In this document: positions 34,051-45,063 of the stretch, piece after piece
How positions within the stretch are numbered: the stretch's first letter is position 1
How the letters are laid out: the number at the start of each line of letters is the position of its first letter
Source: Podaxis mareebaensis
Lineage: Eukaryota; Basidiomycota; Agaricomycetes; Agaricales; Agaricaceae
Length of the DNA: 64,000 bases
Direction: 5' to 3'
NCBI GenBank assembly: GCA_018524725.1
Contig: JAEUWP010000334.1
Location: forward strand, 1 to 64,000
Program-made: the position numbers and the translations under genes
Notes under the pieces: model-generated
Database searches by the model: none
What the model was told of the DNA's origin: nothing
The model's input: only the letters and a program-made list of their open reading frames with translations

Positions 34051-35699
34051 TCAGACGGTGGCTGATGCCACAATTGGTGCGGCACTGTGCGGGGCTTTGC
34101 CTGTTGGCATGAAAACCGGAGAATCTGCGGACAGTCTCGTCAAGGGTGCGGCACTTTTTGGTATTGCAGAACCATCTTCAGAGGCACCATTCACCGAGGA
34201 CGAGACGGTATTCAAGGGGACCACAGAAGTCGTGGGCGTGGCACTACTGGCACCTTCCATTCCCATCTCTCGGCGAACGTGGTCAAAACTCCTGAGCAAG
34301 CGCCTTCTAGCACCAAGAGCAGCCACACCCTTCTTCTCGAGAGCGGCATCGTCCAGTTCCACCATCTCCTGCCAAATCATGCCCTCGAAACAAGCATTAT
34401 ACTTATGCAGCCTCAGGCTTCGCAACCATGCCGGAACGTCCTTCAACAGCTCCGGATCGAAGTCTTCGACTCTCGGAGACTCCATAGACGCGCTATCGAG
34501 ACCGCTGCTCTTCAAGCCAGAACTCTTCAGCCCACTGCTCTTCAACCCGCTACTCTTCGGCCCACTGCTTCGCAATGCACTCCCAGGGTACTTCGCACTT
34601 GAGGGTGCCCTCCAGTTCCCATGAAATCCTTTTTTACTACTCTTGCCTGCCGATTGTGGAGGTTGAGCCTGGTCCTGCTTCGTCGTGGTCGTGACCGCGG
34701 GGTCCACAGGTTGCAAAATCCCGTTCATAACCAATTGCACCGCCAAAAGCTGCGCGTCGTTGGACAACCCTGATGTCGCTAATAGGTTGAGCGTAGCCGG
34801 ATTGATAGCAGCAAGGCCGGGTCCCTTATTTCCAATGCTGCCGCCATTCCCTGATTGGAGCATCCCCATGCCGGTAGTGGCGCCACTTGCTGGTACTTCG
34901 TTGCGACTGGCATCCGGTTTCTGGAACATGGGAACGAGAGGGGTGTTCACCATACTCGCCCAGCTCTTGTCAAGTGCCGGAGTGCGGAGAGGAGACGAGG
35001 GGGTCTGATTCTGAGGGGGTTTCGGCAGGTTGAGTCTGTTACTGCTATCAGTGAACGGAATAGGTTCTGAATCTTGGATCCTGGAGGCAGTGATCGGAGT
35101 CGGGGTAGCAGGAGAGCCAGGTAAGGGAATGTTGAGGCTCGGAGGGCGCAGCCCAGTCTTCAAAATTTTGGGTTTCGTGGAGGTGTCAATATCTACACCA
35201 TAAGCGTGAGCACTCATGCTCGGTCATCGGTAGGTAGATCACCTACTATTAGAAGAGGTGTGTTCTTCGGGTTTAATCATCTGTTGTAATACGGCCATAT
35301 AAAATCTGATTTGATCTTGTGTAGAGTGTTGAAGCAGCGTGTAGACCGACGCTGTACGCTCCGGCTCGGAAAGAACCTTAAACCCTGGAAATCACCACCG
35401 AGAGTCATGAATTAGCCTTGCCCAAAGCCTAGATGTGGATAAGAGATCCATACATTGTTCCATCGTGGATAGTTCATCTTTGAACTTGTTTTCGGCCGAG
35501 GCCTTCACCATTTCCGCCTGTAGCGTTATGTTATATTCATCCGGGCTAAGTAGGAATTGTCATGACTCACAAGAATCATCTCGTATTTCTGGAAATCCTT
35601 CAACCAGTGATCAAGACCCTCGAATGGTCCTCCAGTTGCAGGTGTAGCAACAGGAGAGAGACTATTAGCAGGGAGGGTGGTGGCAACCGGGCTCGACAT
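34051..35699 (-). CDS. VTS1: Vts1/Smaug-type RNA-binding SAM protein
   Basis: Four exons (35699-35571, 35517-35454, 35384-35247, 35192-34051) give 490 residues. The N-terminal 110 residues match the conserved Vts1 front: [35 protein letters not shown] and [17 protein letters not shown] long disordered middle follows, then a SAM domain at about residues 362-422 ([31 protein letters not shown]). The SAM domain binds stem-loop Smaug recognition elements in mRNA and recruits the Ccr4-Not deadenylase, so the role is mRNA decay in the cytoplasm. Just before the SAM domain lie five KSSGL-like repeats (about 319-342), encoded by a 15-bp minisatellite at 34499-34570. I chose the third intron as 35246-35193 (GTAGGT...GTGTAG) because the nearer acceptor would give an intron under 30 nt. 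Confidence 0.93.
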
Positions 35700-37080
35700 G
35701 ATCAAGGCGAACTTCAGTGTAGAAAGAACAAATGGAAGTGGTTCAACCGAGGATGGTACCTGTACCAATAAGGAGCACGAAATTCGTCGCCTGGACGTAT
35801 ATAAGGGAGAGTGGTGGGCGGTTGGTGACAGTCACTGTTCTACTTGAGACGTGTTTTATGGCGGCGTAAGTGACCAGTAGTAACGCACGATTGTTGTTTC
35901 TGGTATCATCGCAACCAGCTTCAAGCGGGGCGGCAGTGTTTGATGCTTGAAGTGAAACCAGTGATCTGTGATTGGGGGGTGATGGGAGTTTCCAAACTTG
36001 CTCTTCTTTTGATATCGCGTGTCCGCAGAGGGCTGATGATAACGTCCGACCTCTAGTTGGCTTTCCTGGCGGGCGAGGGATCAAGGACAGGCATGGCTTG
36101 CACCGTCCCGCCCGATGGTTTGAACAGGTTTTATCCTTCGCGAAGTCTACGGGTTATCTGTGCGGAGGAAAGAAGGTAACGGCCCGCAAGCTTAATTTAA
36201 ACAAGTCAGTGTAGAAAAAAGAGAGCACAAGCACCACTCAGTTCTGTTGTCAGGATTACGGAAGGATGCCGTGCATGGTCATCTGCGTTGCTTGGTTGAG
36301 AGATTGCGGATACATCTCCGATGCCTTCAAGTGGCCGTAAAGGTGGCCTCTGTGCAACTACTCAGGGAGTTCTAGCAAGTACCAGTCCGCCAACAGAGGA
36401 GATATTATAGGCGAGTTCAGAAAGGGACATCATCCAATGAGTTGATCAGCTGATCCAGGGAAATCCAGCGCGGTGGAGAATCAGACAGATCGAGAGTGCA
36501 GGGGAACGGAGTTCGAAAATGTGACGGCTGAAGATGCTTCGTTGGAATCCCGAGGCCCGTTGCAATGTATAAGGAGTAGTGGATTGTGGGCAAGGAGATC
36601 AATACAACAAGGTGTGCCCGCAGCTGTCGACAGATTGTCCACGAGGTCAGGTCCAGCTGAGACCTCACAACCTCGCTGAGAGGTGCGTAGCGACTTGGCA
36701 GGCTAAGCACTGCTAAGCAGCAGCATTGTCCCGGATGCCGTCCGGTTTGGCGAGCTGCCGGTTCTTTGGATACGTTTCTCCTACCGCCAGAACGTACCGA
36801 TCTCTGATACGCTACAGGAAAGATGGAATAGAGCCCACTAGATCGCCCGAGTATTTACCCTCGCTAGCACCTTCAGAGCTATTCCTGTTAGGACTGGGTA
36901 CATAGCATGGTAAGCGCCGCCAAGCGCCTCTTCAGAGCCAACTGTGGTACATGGCCCAGAACGGGCAATTTTATTCTCGTGGTTTTGCCAACTTGTCTTC
37001 GTGGATCCAGCCCGTGTTCTGGTGTTTGAGAGATCCCATGGAGACAAAAAAAGTAGTGTTTGCATCTGATCGGCGAGGTA
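35700..37080. other. Intergenic, 1.4 kb
   Basis: Promoter side of VTS1. Minus-strand open frames near 36417-36710 and 36838-37164 may be further decayed remains of the fucosyltransferase-like locus that follows, but I see no family motif in them. No RNA gene or repeat is visible. Confidence 0.4.
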
Positions 37081-37918
37081 GCTATTTGGATATCTCTCGT
37101 ACACCATCTCTAGGGTTCTTCTCCGTTTTGCCCACAGAGTGATCCTCATAGGGTGTTTGGTCATGGAGAATTGCGACTTGAATGTCTAGAATGTCAGGGA
37201 CATTGCGGAACTGTTTCTCGATAGAGTTCCATCTCTGCTTAAGTCGGCTTGAGCAGGAATCCCACGAAACATGAGTATATATAGCAAAATACGAGACATT
37301 CAGGCGGTATACTTCGGGGTAGGTTTGATGAAACATGTGCGCGGCGCTTCAGCCCCATCTTGTCAGTGGGTGAGTGTTGGAGAGATCGATTAAGTGAGTA
37401 TATCTTGCCAGGCATCTAGGCATTTTGGCGATAAGTACAGTTATGGTTTGATTGAACAGACGGGCTTACAGGAGCGAGTACGTTTTCGATGTTATGCATT
37501 GTTTGTGGAACTGGCTATGCCACAAATACGCGAGCAAACGTTTCTCCGGATTTGCATACGCGTCATATTCGCTAGGGTTGCAATCATAAATGGACGCGCC
37601 GGCTTTGAGAAAAGGCGGATTAGTGTGTGGGACTCAAATGGGAAGATGTGCCGGAATCCCCCACCTCGTCTTGAAGAGATAGTATGCGGTTCCAAAGGAA
37701 GTAGTGCATGCAAAGACGAGAAGGAGGAGAAGTGCAACGAACTTCGTCCTTTGTTGACTCTGGCGCTGTACGCGCCGATGAATGTACGGGTTGGAAGGGT
37801 TTATGGTTGAAGCTGCGCGCGCACGAGAGATTCTTGTGCGGTAATAGGCACCCTTTTCAAGCGCAATAGATGGTGAAGCATTTGCCAGGTTAGGTGGGGT
37901 TGATACTCTAAGACGCAT
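37081..37918 (-). pseudogene. Decayed type II membrane protein resembling basidiomycete O-fucosyltransferase-like proteins
   Basis: Reading the minus strand from 37918, an ATG opens about 90 codons with a basic cytosolic part and a signal-anchor helix (FVALLLLLVFACTTSFGTAYY). After a plausible 5' splice site, the next coding-like piece (37574-37448) reads NPEKRLLAYLWHSQFHKQ. This recalls the LAYLPHSGFHNQR motif of a large basidiomycete family distantly related to GDP-fucose protein O-fucosyltransferases, but with several key residues changed. A third piece (37336-37082) has YTHVSWD and RWN, also typical. The splice phase between pieces one and two does not match, stops interrupt the joins, and the catalytic C-terminal half is missing. 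I read it as a broken gene. A highly diverged active gene with introns I misplaced is possible. Confidence 0.4.
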
Positions 37919-38173
37919 CGATGACTACCTGTGACAAAGCAGTGGGTAAACTGTATCAGCACGGAAGCGAGGGGTTAGCAAATGTATCACAAACGTTTGG
38001 TTATGATAAGATTATGAGCATGGTACGAAGCCAAGCGGACAAGTCAGAAGAGTGATGGGAGAGCAGAAATGAAATGTTTGTGGTGCCGGATGTAATGTAG
38101 GAGAACGTAGGTAGTGTGGGTGTATTTGTGATGCATTGATGGCTCTCGTTAGCCGACGTCTTCAATAACCACT

Positions 38174-39987
38174 ATGTTGGTTCGTCCTCTCTCCGCAGCA
38201 TTCCGTCGGAATATCTGCTGGGGTGGCCACAGAACCGTGGGCTTCCATTCAACACCGTCGTGTTGGTCGATACGACCCACGACTACGCCACCCCCCCTGG
38301 CATTCTGCTTTGACATAGTATGTGGACGTCTTCCAACTTCTCTTCGCGGTATGACGGTAATTTCGCGTTTCCCCCGTAGGATGGTGTTTTAATCCGTGGA
38401 CCTCAGGTCCTACCGGCAGCCAAACGTGCGCTCTCTATCCTCGAGGGCAATAATCCATTCAGATGGTACGCCGAGTAACATAGGATGGTAAAAATCTCGG
38501 ATTCGGCCTCACTTTCTTCTGTCCAGCAAGATTCCATTTATCTTGGTACCTTGGATCTTGAACATCTCCACGTTGGCTTCGCTTATCTGACACGGGTTAC
38601 AGTTGACAAACGGCGGTGGTATCAGTGAGCAGATTCGTTGTCAGAAACTGACAAAACAATTGGGCTTTCCGGTACAAATTTCGTCCTCAACGTAGCGTAT
38701 TCTTATTGACAAAAGCTGTGTTCAGATTGAGGAAGACCAGTACATCCAGGCTCATACAGTTCTGAAGGCTCTTGCTCACAAGTACGCTAAGAAACCTGTG
38801 CTTATTCTTGGAGGACGCTTAGATACCCTCCGAAAGGTCGCCCAGGAGTATGTCCTAATTCGCTGCGCCGCCTCTTCTCGGACCTTAACGTGCATTATTA
38901 GCTATGGCTTTGAACAAGCATACACCACGCTTGATGTACTGGTGTCAAATCCCTCGTGGGTAATCATTCAAGCAGAATCCAGACTTGGAGCGTGACAGGC
39001 GAAGCGTAGGGTGTGGCCATTCCATTCTCTTACCGAATTAGAAAAGGAGACAGCCAAAGTATGTTTGATGGCATGGGCAATGTAGAAAAGCTAATCCGCT
39101 TTTGTTTAGGTGATAGATCTTGGTCAAACACGCTTTGCCGCAGCATTCGTGTTTCACGATCCTCGAGATTGGGCGTTAGACTGTCAGTTTCTGGTGTCCT
39201 TGCAGCTCCAGATGGTGTTATCTTCTACATGTTCACGTGGCTTTTTAGGTCAAATCCTCTGTGATATCATTCAATCCGACGGAATTGTAGGCGGGCCCTA
39301 CGTCGATCCCAAAATGAATCAAGATCCTGTGGAGCTCTTTTTTTGTAACCCGGATTTGCTCTGGAAGTCCGACTTTCAACGCCCACGACTTGGCCAGGGA
39401 GGCTTCAAAGCTGCTTTCCAAGGCGTTTATCAAGTACATGTTTATCTGGTTGATATAGCGACATTGCCTTACTGGGTCTCGATTAGGCTTTAACAGGAAC
39501 TCAATATCCCCATATACAGTTCGGCAAGCCAACTCGAGAAACTTACAAGTTTGCAGAAGAGGTGCTTATCAATCGCTTACACAAGCTGTATGGAGCCCAT
39601 GGGTTGTCAGTGTCACCGCGTGTGTGAGTGTTTCTCACAGGGTGTTCTTTGTCCGCTCTTAGTTGTTTCCTGCCAGGTATATGATTGGAGGTGAGTCTTC
39701 TTCAGCGTTTTTCGGATCGTTTCACATGACCGGATCTTCCCAGACAACCCAGAGTCAGGTACGCGGAGTCGCCACAGAGTGATAGGCGAAAAATGAACTT
39801 TCAGCATCTAGATATTGCGGGAGCTAATGCTGCTGGATGGCATTCCGTTCTTGTGAGAACGGGGGTTTACGAGCCTGAGCTAGGTGGTCCTAGCCATGTC
39901 CCGACGCACGAAGCGGGAGATGTTGAATCCGCTGTCCAATGGGCAATCAAGAGAGAGCAAGAGCGAATCACTGCAGTGGCGATGTAG
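38174..39987 (+). CDS. Mitochondrial HAD-superfamily hydrolase, CECR5/HDHD5-like
   Basis: Thirteen exons (38174-38317, 38380-38465, 38527-38545, 38603-38671, 38726-38847, 38902-38955, 39010-39058, 39110-39182, 39249-39433, 39487-39623, 39677-39690, 39744-39758, 39812-39987) give 380 residues. The N-terminal 40 residues are rich in Arg, Ser and Thr with no acids, a likely mitochondrial presequence. HAD motif I is FDIDGVLIRG (nucleophile Asp 47, general acid Asp 49), motif II is ILLTNGGG, motif III Lys is in FGKPT, and motif IV is MIGDNPESDI. The family is HAD type IIA, with a C2 cap between motifs II and III. Its substrate in fungi is unknown; phosphatase activity on a small metabolite is inferred. 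Three exons are 19, 14 and 15 nt long. Introns are all near 53-62 nt. Confidence 0.93.
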
Positions 39988-40295
39988 ACGAGAATAGCCT
40001 CGCTGCCTTCGACCTTAAAGGTTCGAAATGAATGGGGGGTGCATGGGATCAGGATTGATCGGCTTAGAGCGTAGTTGGAGGAGATGATGGGTGATGGGAT
40101 GGTATAGATACATAATAGATCAGGCGCTGTAAGCCAGTAGAGAGAGTTTGGAGAGATTGGGAAGTAATTGAGAGGAGTAGCAACGCCGAGGGAGACTTTC
40201 CGTAAATGGGCAGGGTGGTTTTGGTCCCAATTTAGTCGAGCATATACCAATGGTCCTGTCCTCCGACCTCCCTTGCCTCCCTCCACCTCTCCTCC
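39988..40295. other. Intergenic, 0.3 kb
   Basis: Between two plus-strand genes; promoter of the transcription factor gene. It ends in a C-rich pyrimidine tract (CTCCGACCTCCCTTGCCTCC...) before the ATG. Nothing else is supported. Confidence 0.5.
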
Positions 40296-43229
40296 ATGAA
40301 TCCCCATGATCCTCTGCACACACCCCAGTCCTTCCCGACAACACAATCGTCTCTTGCCGCCGCTCTCGGTCCAGAGCCGCCGTCCGTAATCCAACCAGAC
40401 TTCGAGCCCCTCAGGAAGAAGGACGGCACACTCTCCAAGATACGTAGCCACCGCGGCAACATTCCCGTCCTACCTCAAACCAAGCTTTGTCCGCACTGCC
40501 CCGCAAAGTTTACACGCACTACACATCTCAATCGTCACCTGCGCAACCGTATGCACCTTTACACCTATATAGGCATTAGCACTCATACTCCGGTATAGAT
40601 ACCAATGAACGACTCCACCGCTGCGATGTGTGTTATAGTTCTGTATTCTTCTCCCGTTTAGCAACTAACTGAACCGCCTAGACCTGCGATTCGCAATTCA
40701 CGCGCAGTGATCTCCTAACGAGGCACAAAAAGAGCTGTAGCAATCCGTAAGTCCTTGCGCTGCCCATGGTTGTCTAACATATCTTGCTAACAGATATATC
40801 ACCTTGTATCAGTTCGAGTCGTTCTCGAAAGCGCTCATGTATGGCATGCATGGAGTCCAAGATCAAGTGCGACCGTCAAGTTCCGTGTACGAAGTGTGTG
40901 TCGAAAGGGACGGAATGTGTCTATGGGTCCGCCATGAAAAAAACACCAGTCTCTTCCCCTCCTACGGTTCCAACTGCCATAGCTTCTACTGGTGGTCCCT
41001 CTCGACACGCCAACAATACCGAACCAAAAATTTCTGCGCCCACTCAGATCTTTACCTCCAACACGGGCCCCACCTCCTATCCTAATCAGTCTTGCCCAGG
41101 TTCATCCTCACAACCTAACTCTCCCTCCGATACTTCCTTCACATCTTCCTCCTCGGCTTCAGCGCGGACGCCTGAACCAGTCTATCCTACTTCGACTTCC
41201 GGAGTGGTTTACGTTCAAGATCCCGAAGGTTATCAACAACAGACACAACCGCCAGGACTACCAATCGAATCTTCCATACACCCTCCCGCTCCCATTCCCC
41301 CTGTTCACCCAGACCTCTCCTCAGTGGCTCTTTACACCGGCGGTTACGTACCCGAACCTACCGTTGAAGCTTACTCTCCTTCAGAATCCGACTCTACGGC
41401 AACAGAGGATCAACTGGTTCCAGTCTCGAGCCATCTGTCACCGGCTTATGGAAGCGATGTCTTTACCCCATTCTTTACCACCATCTTCCCTCAAACATCT
41501 CCTGCATCTACGTTAACTGAGGTGACCCTGAACATCGAAGAACTGAGCATGAGAGGAAGCTCGCCCGAAGACTTCCCGTTTGTCCGATTTCTCAAGGATT
41601 CCGCACAAACGTCTGTACAAAGTCCCGTCTTCGCTGTCGAGGGCGCGAAAGCAGATCCATACCAGACTTACGAAGTGGACCAAGGACGATTGCGAGCCAT
41701 CAGCCCAGCTCCTACCTGTGCCGAGTTACAGCATTATTGTAAGTCTCTTACCAATCATCTGCCGTTAACTGGCGACCCCTGACATTGCTTACTATTTCAG
41801 TGAATATATTCTTCTCGACATTTCTCACTCAGATTCCCATCGTCCATGCACCTACGTTCCGCGCAGAGAAAAAATCTCCAGTCCTGCTCAGTGCTATGCA
41901 GGCGTGCGGTGCATTGTTCGTTGGGAATAAACGGGCAACCGATTTCATCTCAAAAACGCTTGCTTGTGCACGGGAAACCCTTGTGCACGACTTCGTACGT
42001 CCATCAATCTTCTTTCCGTGATCGGCTATGCTCAAGTTCTATGCGGTAATAGGCGAAGAAATCTACGGATTTGCTGGATCAAGTCCAACTAATTCTGGCT
42101 GTGGTGCTGCTCCAAACCATTGGTCTTTTCCACCAAGATATGGACCAAAGGGCATCATCTAGCATCTACCATGGAATGCTTGTCATGGTAGGTGACCTTT
42201 CTGTTTCGCCCCACGTTGTTTACTTATCTCTCCCAGATGATAAGGCAGACAGGGTTGATACCCTGTAATGCAAGTTGGCAGCCACCTTGTATTGATGAGT
42301 GCAACCTGGAGAGCGCATGGTTTGACTGGGCCAGACATGAAATGGCTAAGCGGTAATGTAGCTCACTTCGGATGATACGCGACGGTGATTGAAATTTTTT
42401 GGCAGAGCCATCCTTTGGTCGTTCATGCACGATTGTTGTCACTGCATCTATTTTGCGCTTCCATCCTCGTATCATTCACAAGAGGTCACGCTCGGTCTGC
42501 CCTGTGAGAATGACCTTTGGCAGGCCGACACCGCCGCAGATTGGTATACGGTCCTTCAGCGCCCTTCGCCATATGGCACCACTCAAGCAAGTCGGTTGGC
42601 TGGGATGTGTATTCCGAAGATGATGGCCTATCTCTCGGAGACGAGGACCATACCTGCCGCGATACCTCAAAGTGCATTTGCGCACTTCGTGCTTATCCAC
42701 ATAATCCTCAAGCAACTGTTCCTGTACTGCGTAGGAGGGAAACCTCCGGGGGCGAAGCCGGGAGCTGCGGATGAGATGGATCCAGAGATGTTCAAGCTGC
42801 AATTTTCCCTGCATAATTGGCTACAAAATTGGAGGAACTCGCCAGACTCGCGAACAGAGGCGGGACCGGGCGAGCCCCCCTTCATTCAAAATTGTACGTC
42901 GGAGCTAAATATCTTCACATCTAACCGAATACTCATCCACAACACCAGTGCTGCCGTTTTACTGGCTTGGCCAAGTGGGGATGTTAGCGTATCAGGAGGG
43001 TTTGCCTCCTTTCGAATACAACTCACCTAACAACGTGAAGGTTGAGGTGAGGTTCCGCCTCGTGAAGCGCTGGTTGCGACACATCCGAAATTTCCTCAAA
43101 AGCCACGACGAACTTGTCCCAACTCTCTATTGGGACGAGCTCGTGGAACTTCGTTTGCAGAGTTGGCAGCAAGGGGATGCTGACGGTCGCGACGAAGGTC
43201 TGCTGGAATTTTTCTCGGAGGCGGCGTAG
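40296..43229 (+). CDS. Transcription factor with C2H2 fingers, Zn2Cys6 cluster and fungal regulatory domain
   Basis: Nine exons (40296-40548, 40599-40627, 40682-40746, 40813-41738, 41801-41994, 42053-42187, 42237-42352, 42406-42893, 42949-43229) give 828 residues. Two zinc fingers come first: Cys 65/68 with His 81/85, and Cys 93/96 with His 109 and Cys 113 (a C2HC variant). A Gal4-type binuclear cluster follows at about Cys 126-152 with the exact CX2CX6CX5CX2CX6C spacing. A Ser/Pro/Thr-rich linker of about 200 residues leads to the PF04082 middle homology region (FLTQIPIVHAPTF, ACGALFVGNKRA, DWYTVLQRPSPYGTTQAS). The protein should bind DNA in the nucleus. The C2H2 + Zn2Cys6 pair is known from carbon and lipid regulators in fungi, but the target genes cannot be told from the neighbourhood. 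Confidence 0.93.
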
Positions 43230-43496
43230 GTCTTGGGGTATATGTCATGCCCGCCGAGATTTTTAGGGCCTTGTAATGTTTGTACTATATGTTCGATATA
43301 CCCCCGTTCGTGTGAGAAGCTTATTCTGTACCTATAGTTTCTTTTTACTATTACTGCCTTCCTTGTGGTGCTTTGGACTTGGCTTTCTTCGGTGTATGTA
43401 TATTATGCCTCGAATATACTACTTAGAGTTAGTTAACATAGCGTGGAAAACTAGCTCTGATTCCTGCAGCTCCAATCATCCTGTACTTCAGTCTTA

Positions 43497-44743
43497 ATGC
43501 TCCCCCCGCCAGCGACCTCAAACAAACGCAGAGGCTTTAGACGAATCGACGTAGGACCTCAACGCAATCTCTCGAGGCTACTTCTTAGTCGTTCGAGGTT
43601 CACGAACCTCGGTGTCATTCTCTTGACTTTCCTCACGCTCTTTTCATTATACCATAATCTGCAGTTCTGGTTCTCTTATGCGAGCCCTGGCGATTCCTGT
43701 CTCGACCCGACGGCAGTGACATATAGACACTCGGCGAAGTTCGGAAGCGCGCTGTGGGCGACCGTGACGCGCCCCTGGAGTACAGAGAAGTTGGACCATC
43801 TCGTCATTGTACCCGGACACGCCATTTGGACGGGACATGACCCAGAGAAGAGGTTGGATGACTCAGAGTGGATTTTGGAACCGTATCAAAAGGGGCAAGC
43901 GAGGTTAGAGGCATTGTATCAACACATTCAACGAGGGTGAGTGCATGATCGTATGCTGGTTTGTCCCGCCTATGTGCTCAATTCCGGTTTGCTCGTCATG
44001 GACTGCGTCAGACTGGATATAGGGAGGGATGATGATCGCGCCCTTGTCGTGTTCAGCGGGTATGATCCATTGCTAAGTACATAAGGGATAACTCCATGCT
44101 CACCATTTCGTCTGGAATGCAGTGGTCAGACGAGGCCACAATCAATAATGACTGAGGCTCAGTCTTATCTACGGCTAGCCTTATTGAGTGATCCGACCTC
44201 GTCGTCCAAGGACATCTCTGCCCGTTTGACGACAGAAGACTACGCCTTGGACTCCTTCCAGAATCTGCTTTTCTCCATTGCAAGATTCAAAGAATATACA
44301 GGACGATACCCTGACCGCATTTCTGTTGTGGGCTACGAGTTTAAGCGGGCAAGGTTCGTAACGTTGCATCGTGCGGCAATCCGTTGGCCCGAGGACAAGT
44401 TCCAGTATTATGGTGTGGATCCGGACGACGCAGAGCATGTGCGTATTGCAACTGAAGGGGAGGTGAGCGTCCAAGAATTGCTATACCCCCTATCTATATC
44501 TGACAATCTACCGCGAACCCACTTCAGCGTGAAAATGGGTACATACCTTATACGAAAGATTCATACGGTTGCCACGCTCCTCTTCTAGACAAGCGCCGAC
44601 ACCGGAACCCCTTCCGCCGGTTCCACTCATACTATCTCAGTGCCCCAGAACTGAGCCAACTGTTAGACTGGTGTCCTGACTCCCAAAACGGGGGATGGAC
44701 AACACTATTTTCCGAACAACTACCTTGGCATCGTCGTACATGA
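43497..44743 (+). CDS. DUF218/YdcF-like membrane protein
   Basis: Four exons (43497-43936, 44027-44059, 44123-44462, 44528-44743) give 342 residues. A basic N-terminus precedes one membrane helix (about residues 37-57, LGVILLTFLTLFSLYHNLQFW). The rest is a DUF218-type domain with the family landmarks LVIVPGHAIWTG, VVFSGGQTR, LTTEDYALDSFQN and YPDRISVVGYEFKRARF. It matches the widespread fungal family whose S. pombe member is C57A10.07; the biochemical function is unsettled, and bacterial relatives act on envelope or undecaprenyl-linked substrates. The second intron acceptor was taken at 44026 because the nearer AG puts a stop in frame. Location in the ER or Golgi membrane is inferred. Confidence 0.9.
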
Positions 44744-45063
44744 CCAACTTTCAGCAGGACTATTTTTGCTACGGACATTCTCATCAAAGCATCACAAACC
44801 TCATTCTTCCTAGTGTTTCATTCCTTTGGTTCTTGAATTCGGCAATTCAAATAAATCAGGATCAAGTCTTCCCCATGACCAGGGGCGGGAGCTGCAGAAG
44901 CTCGATCGGGCATGGTTTAGACTGGTTTAGAACAAGCGATTCTATGAAAAACTCTACGCCCATGGAGTAAAGCACATGGACAAAGGCCTAAGGCGTTGCC
45001 ATACCGTCATGCTTCTCCGTCCCTCTTCCCCCCTTTTCTGCTTCGACTGCACCCATATCCCTT
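44744..45063. other. Intergenic, 0.32 kb, convergent 3' ends
   Basis: Between the plus-strand DUF218 gene and the minus-strand receptor gene, so it holds both terminators. No gene is supported. Confidence 0.5.

Noticed and set aside
34058..34624. Plus-strand open frame opposite VTS1
   Set aside because: Shadow of the low-complexity VTS1 coding sequence; no independent evidence.
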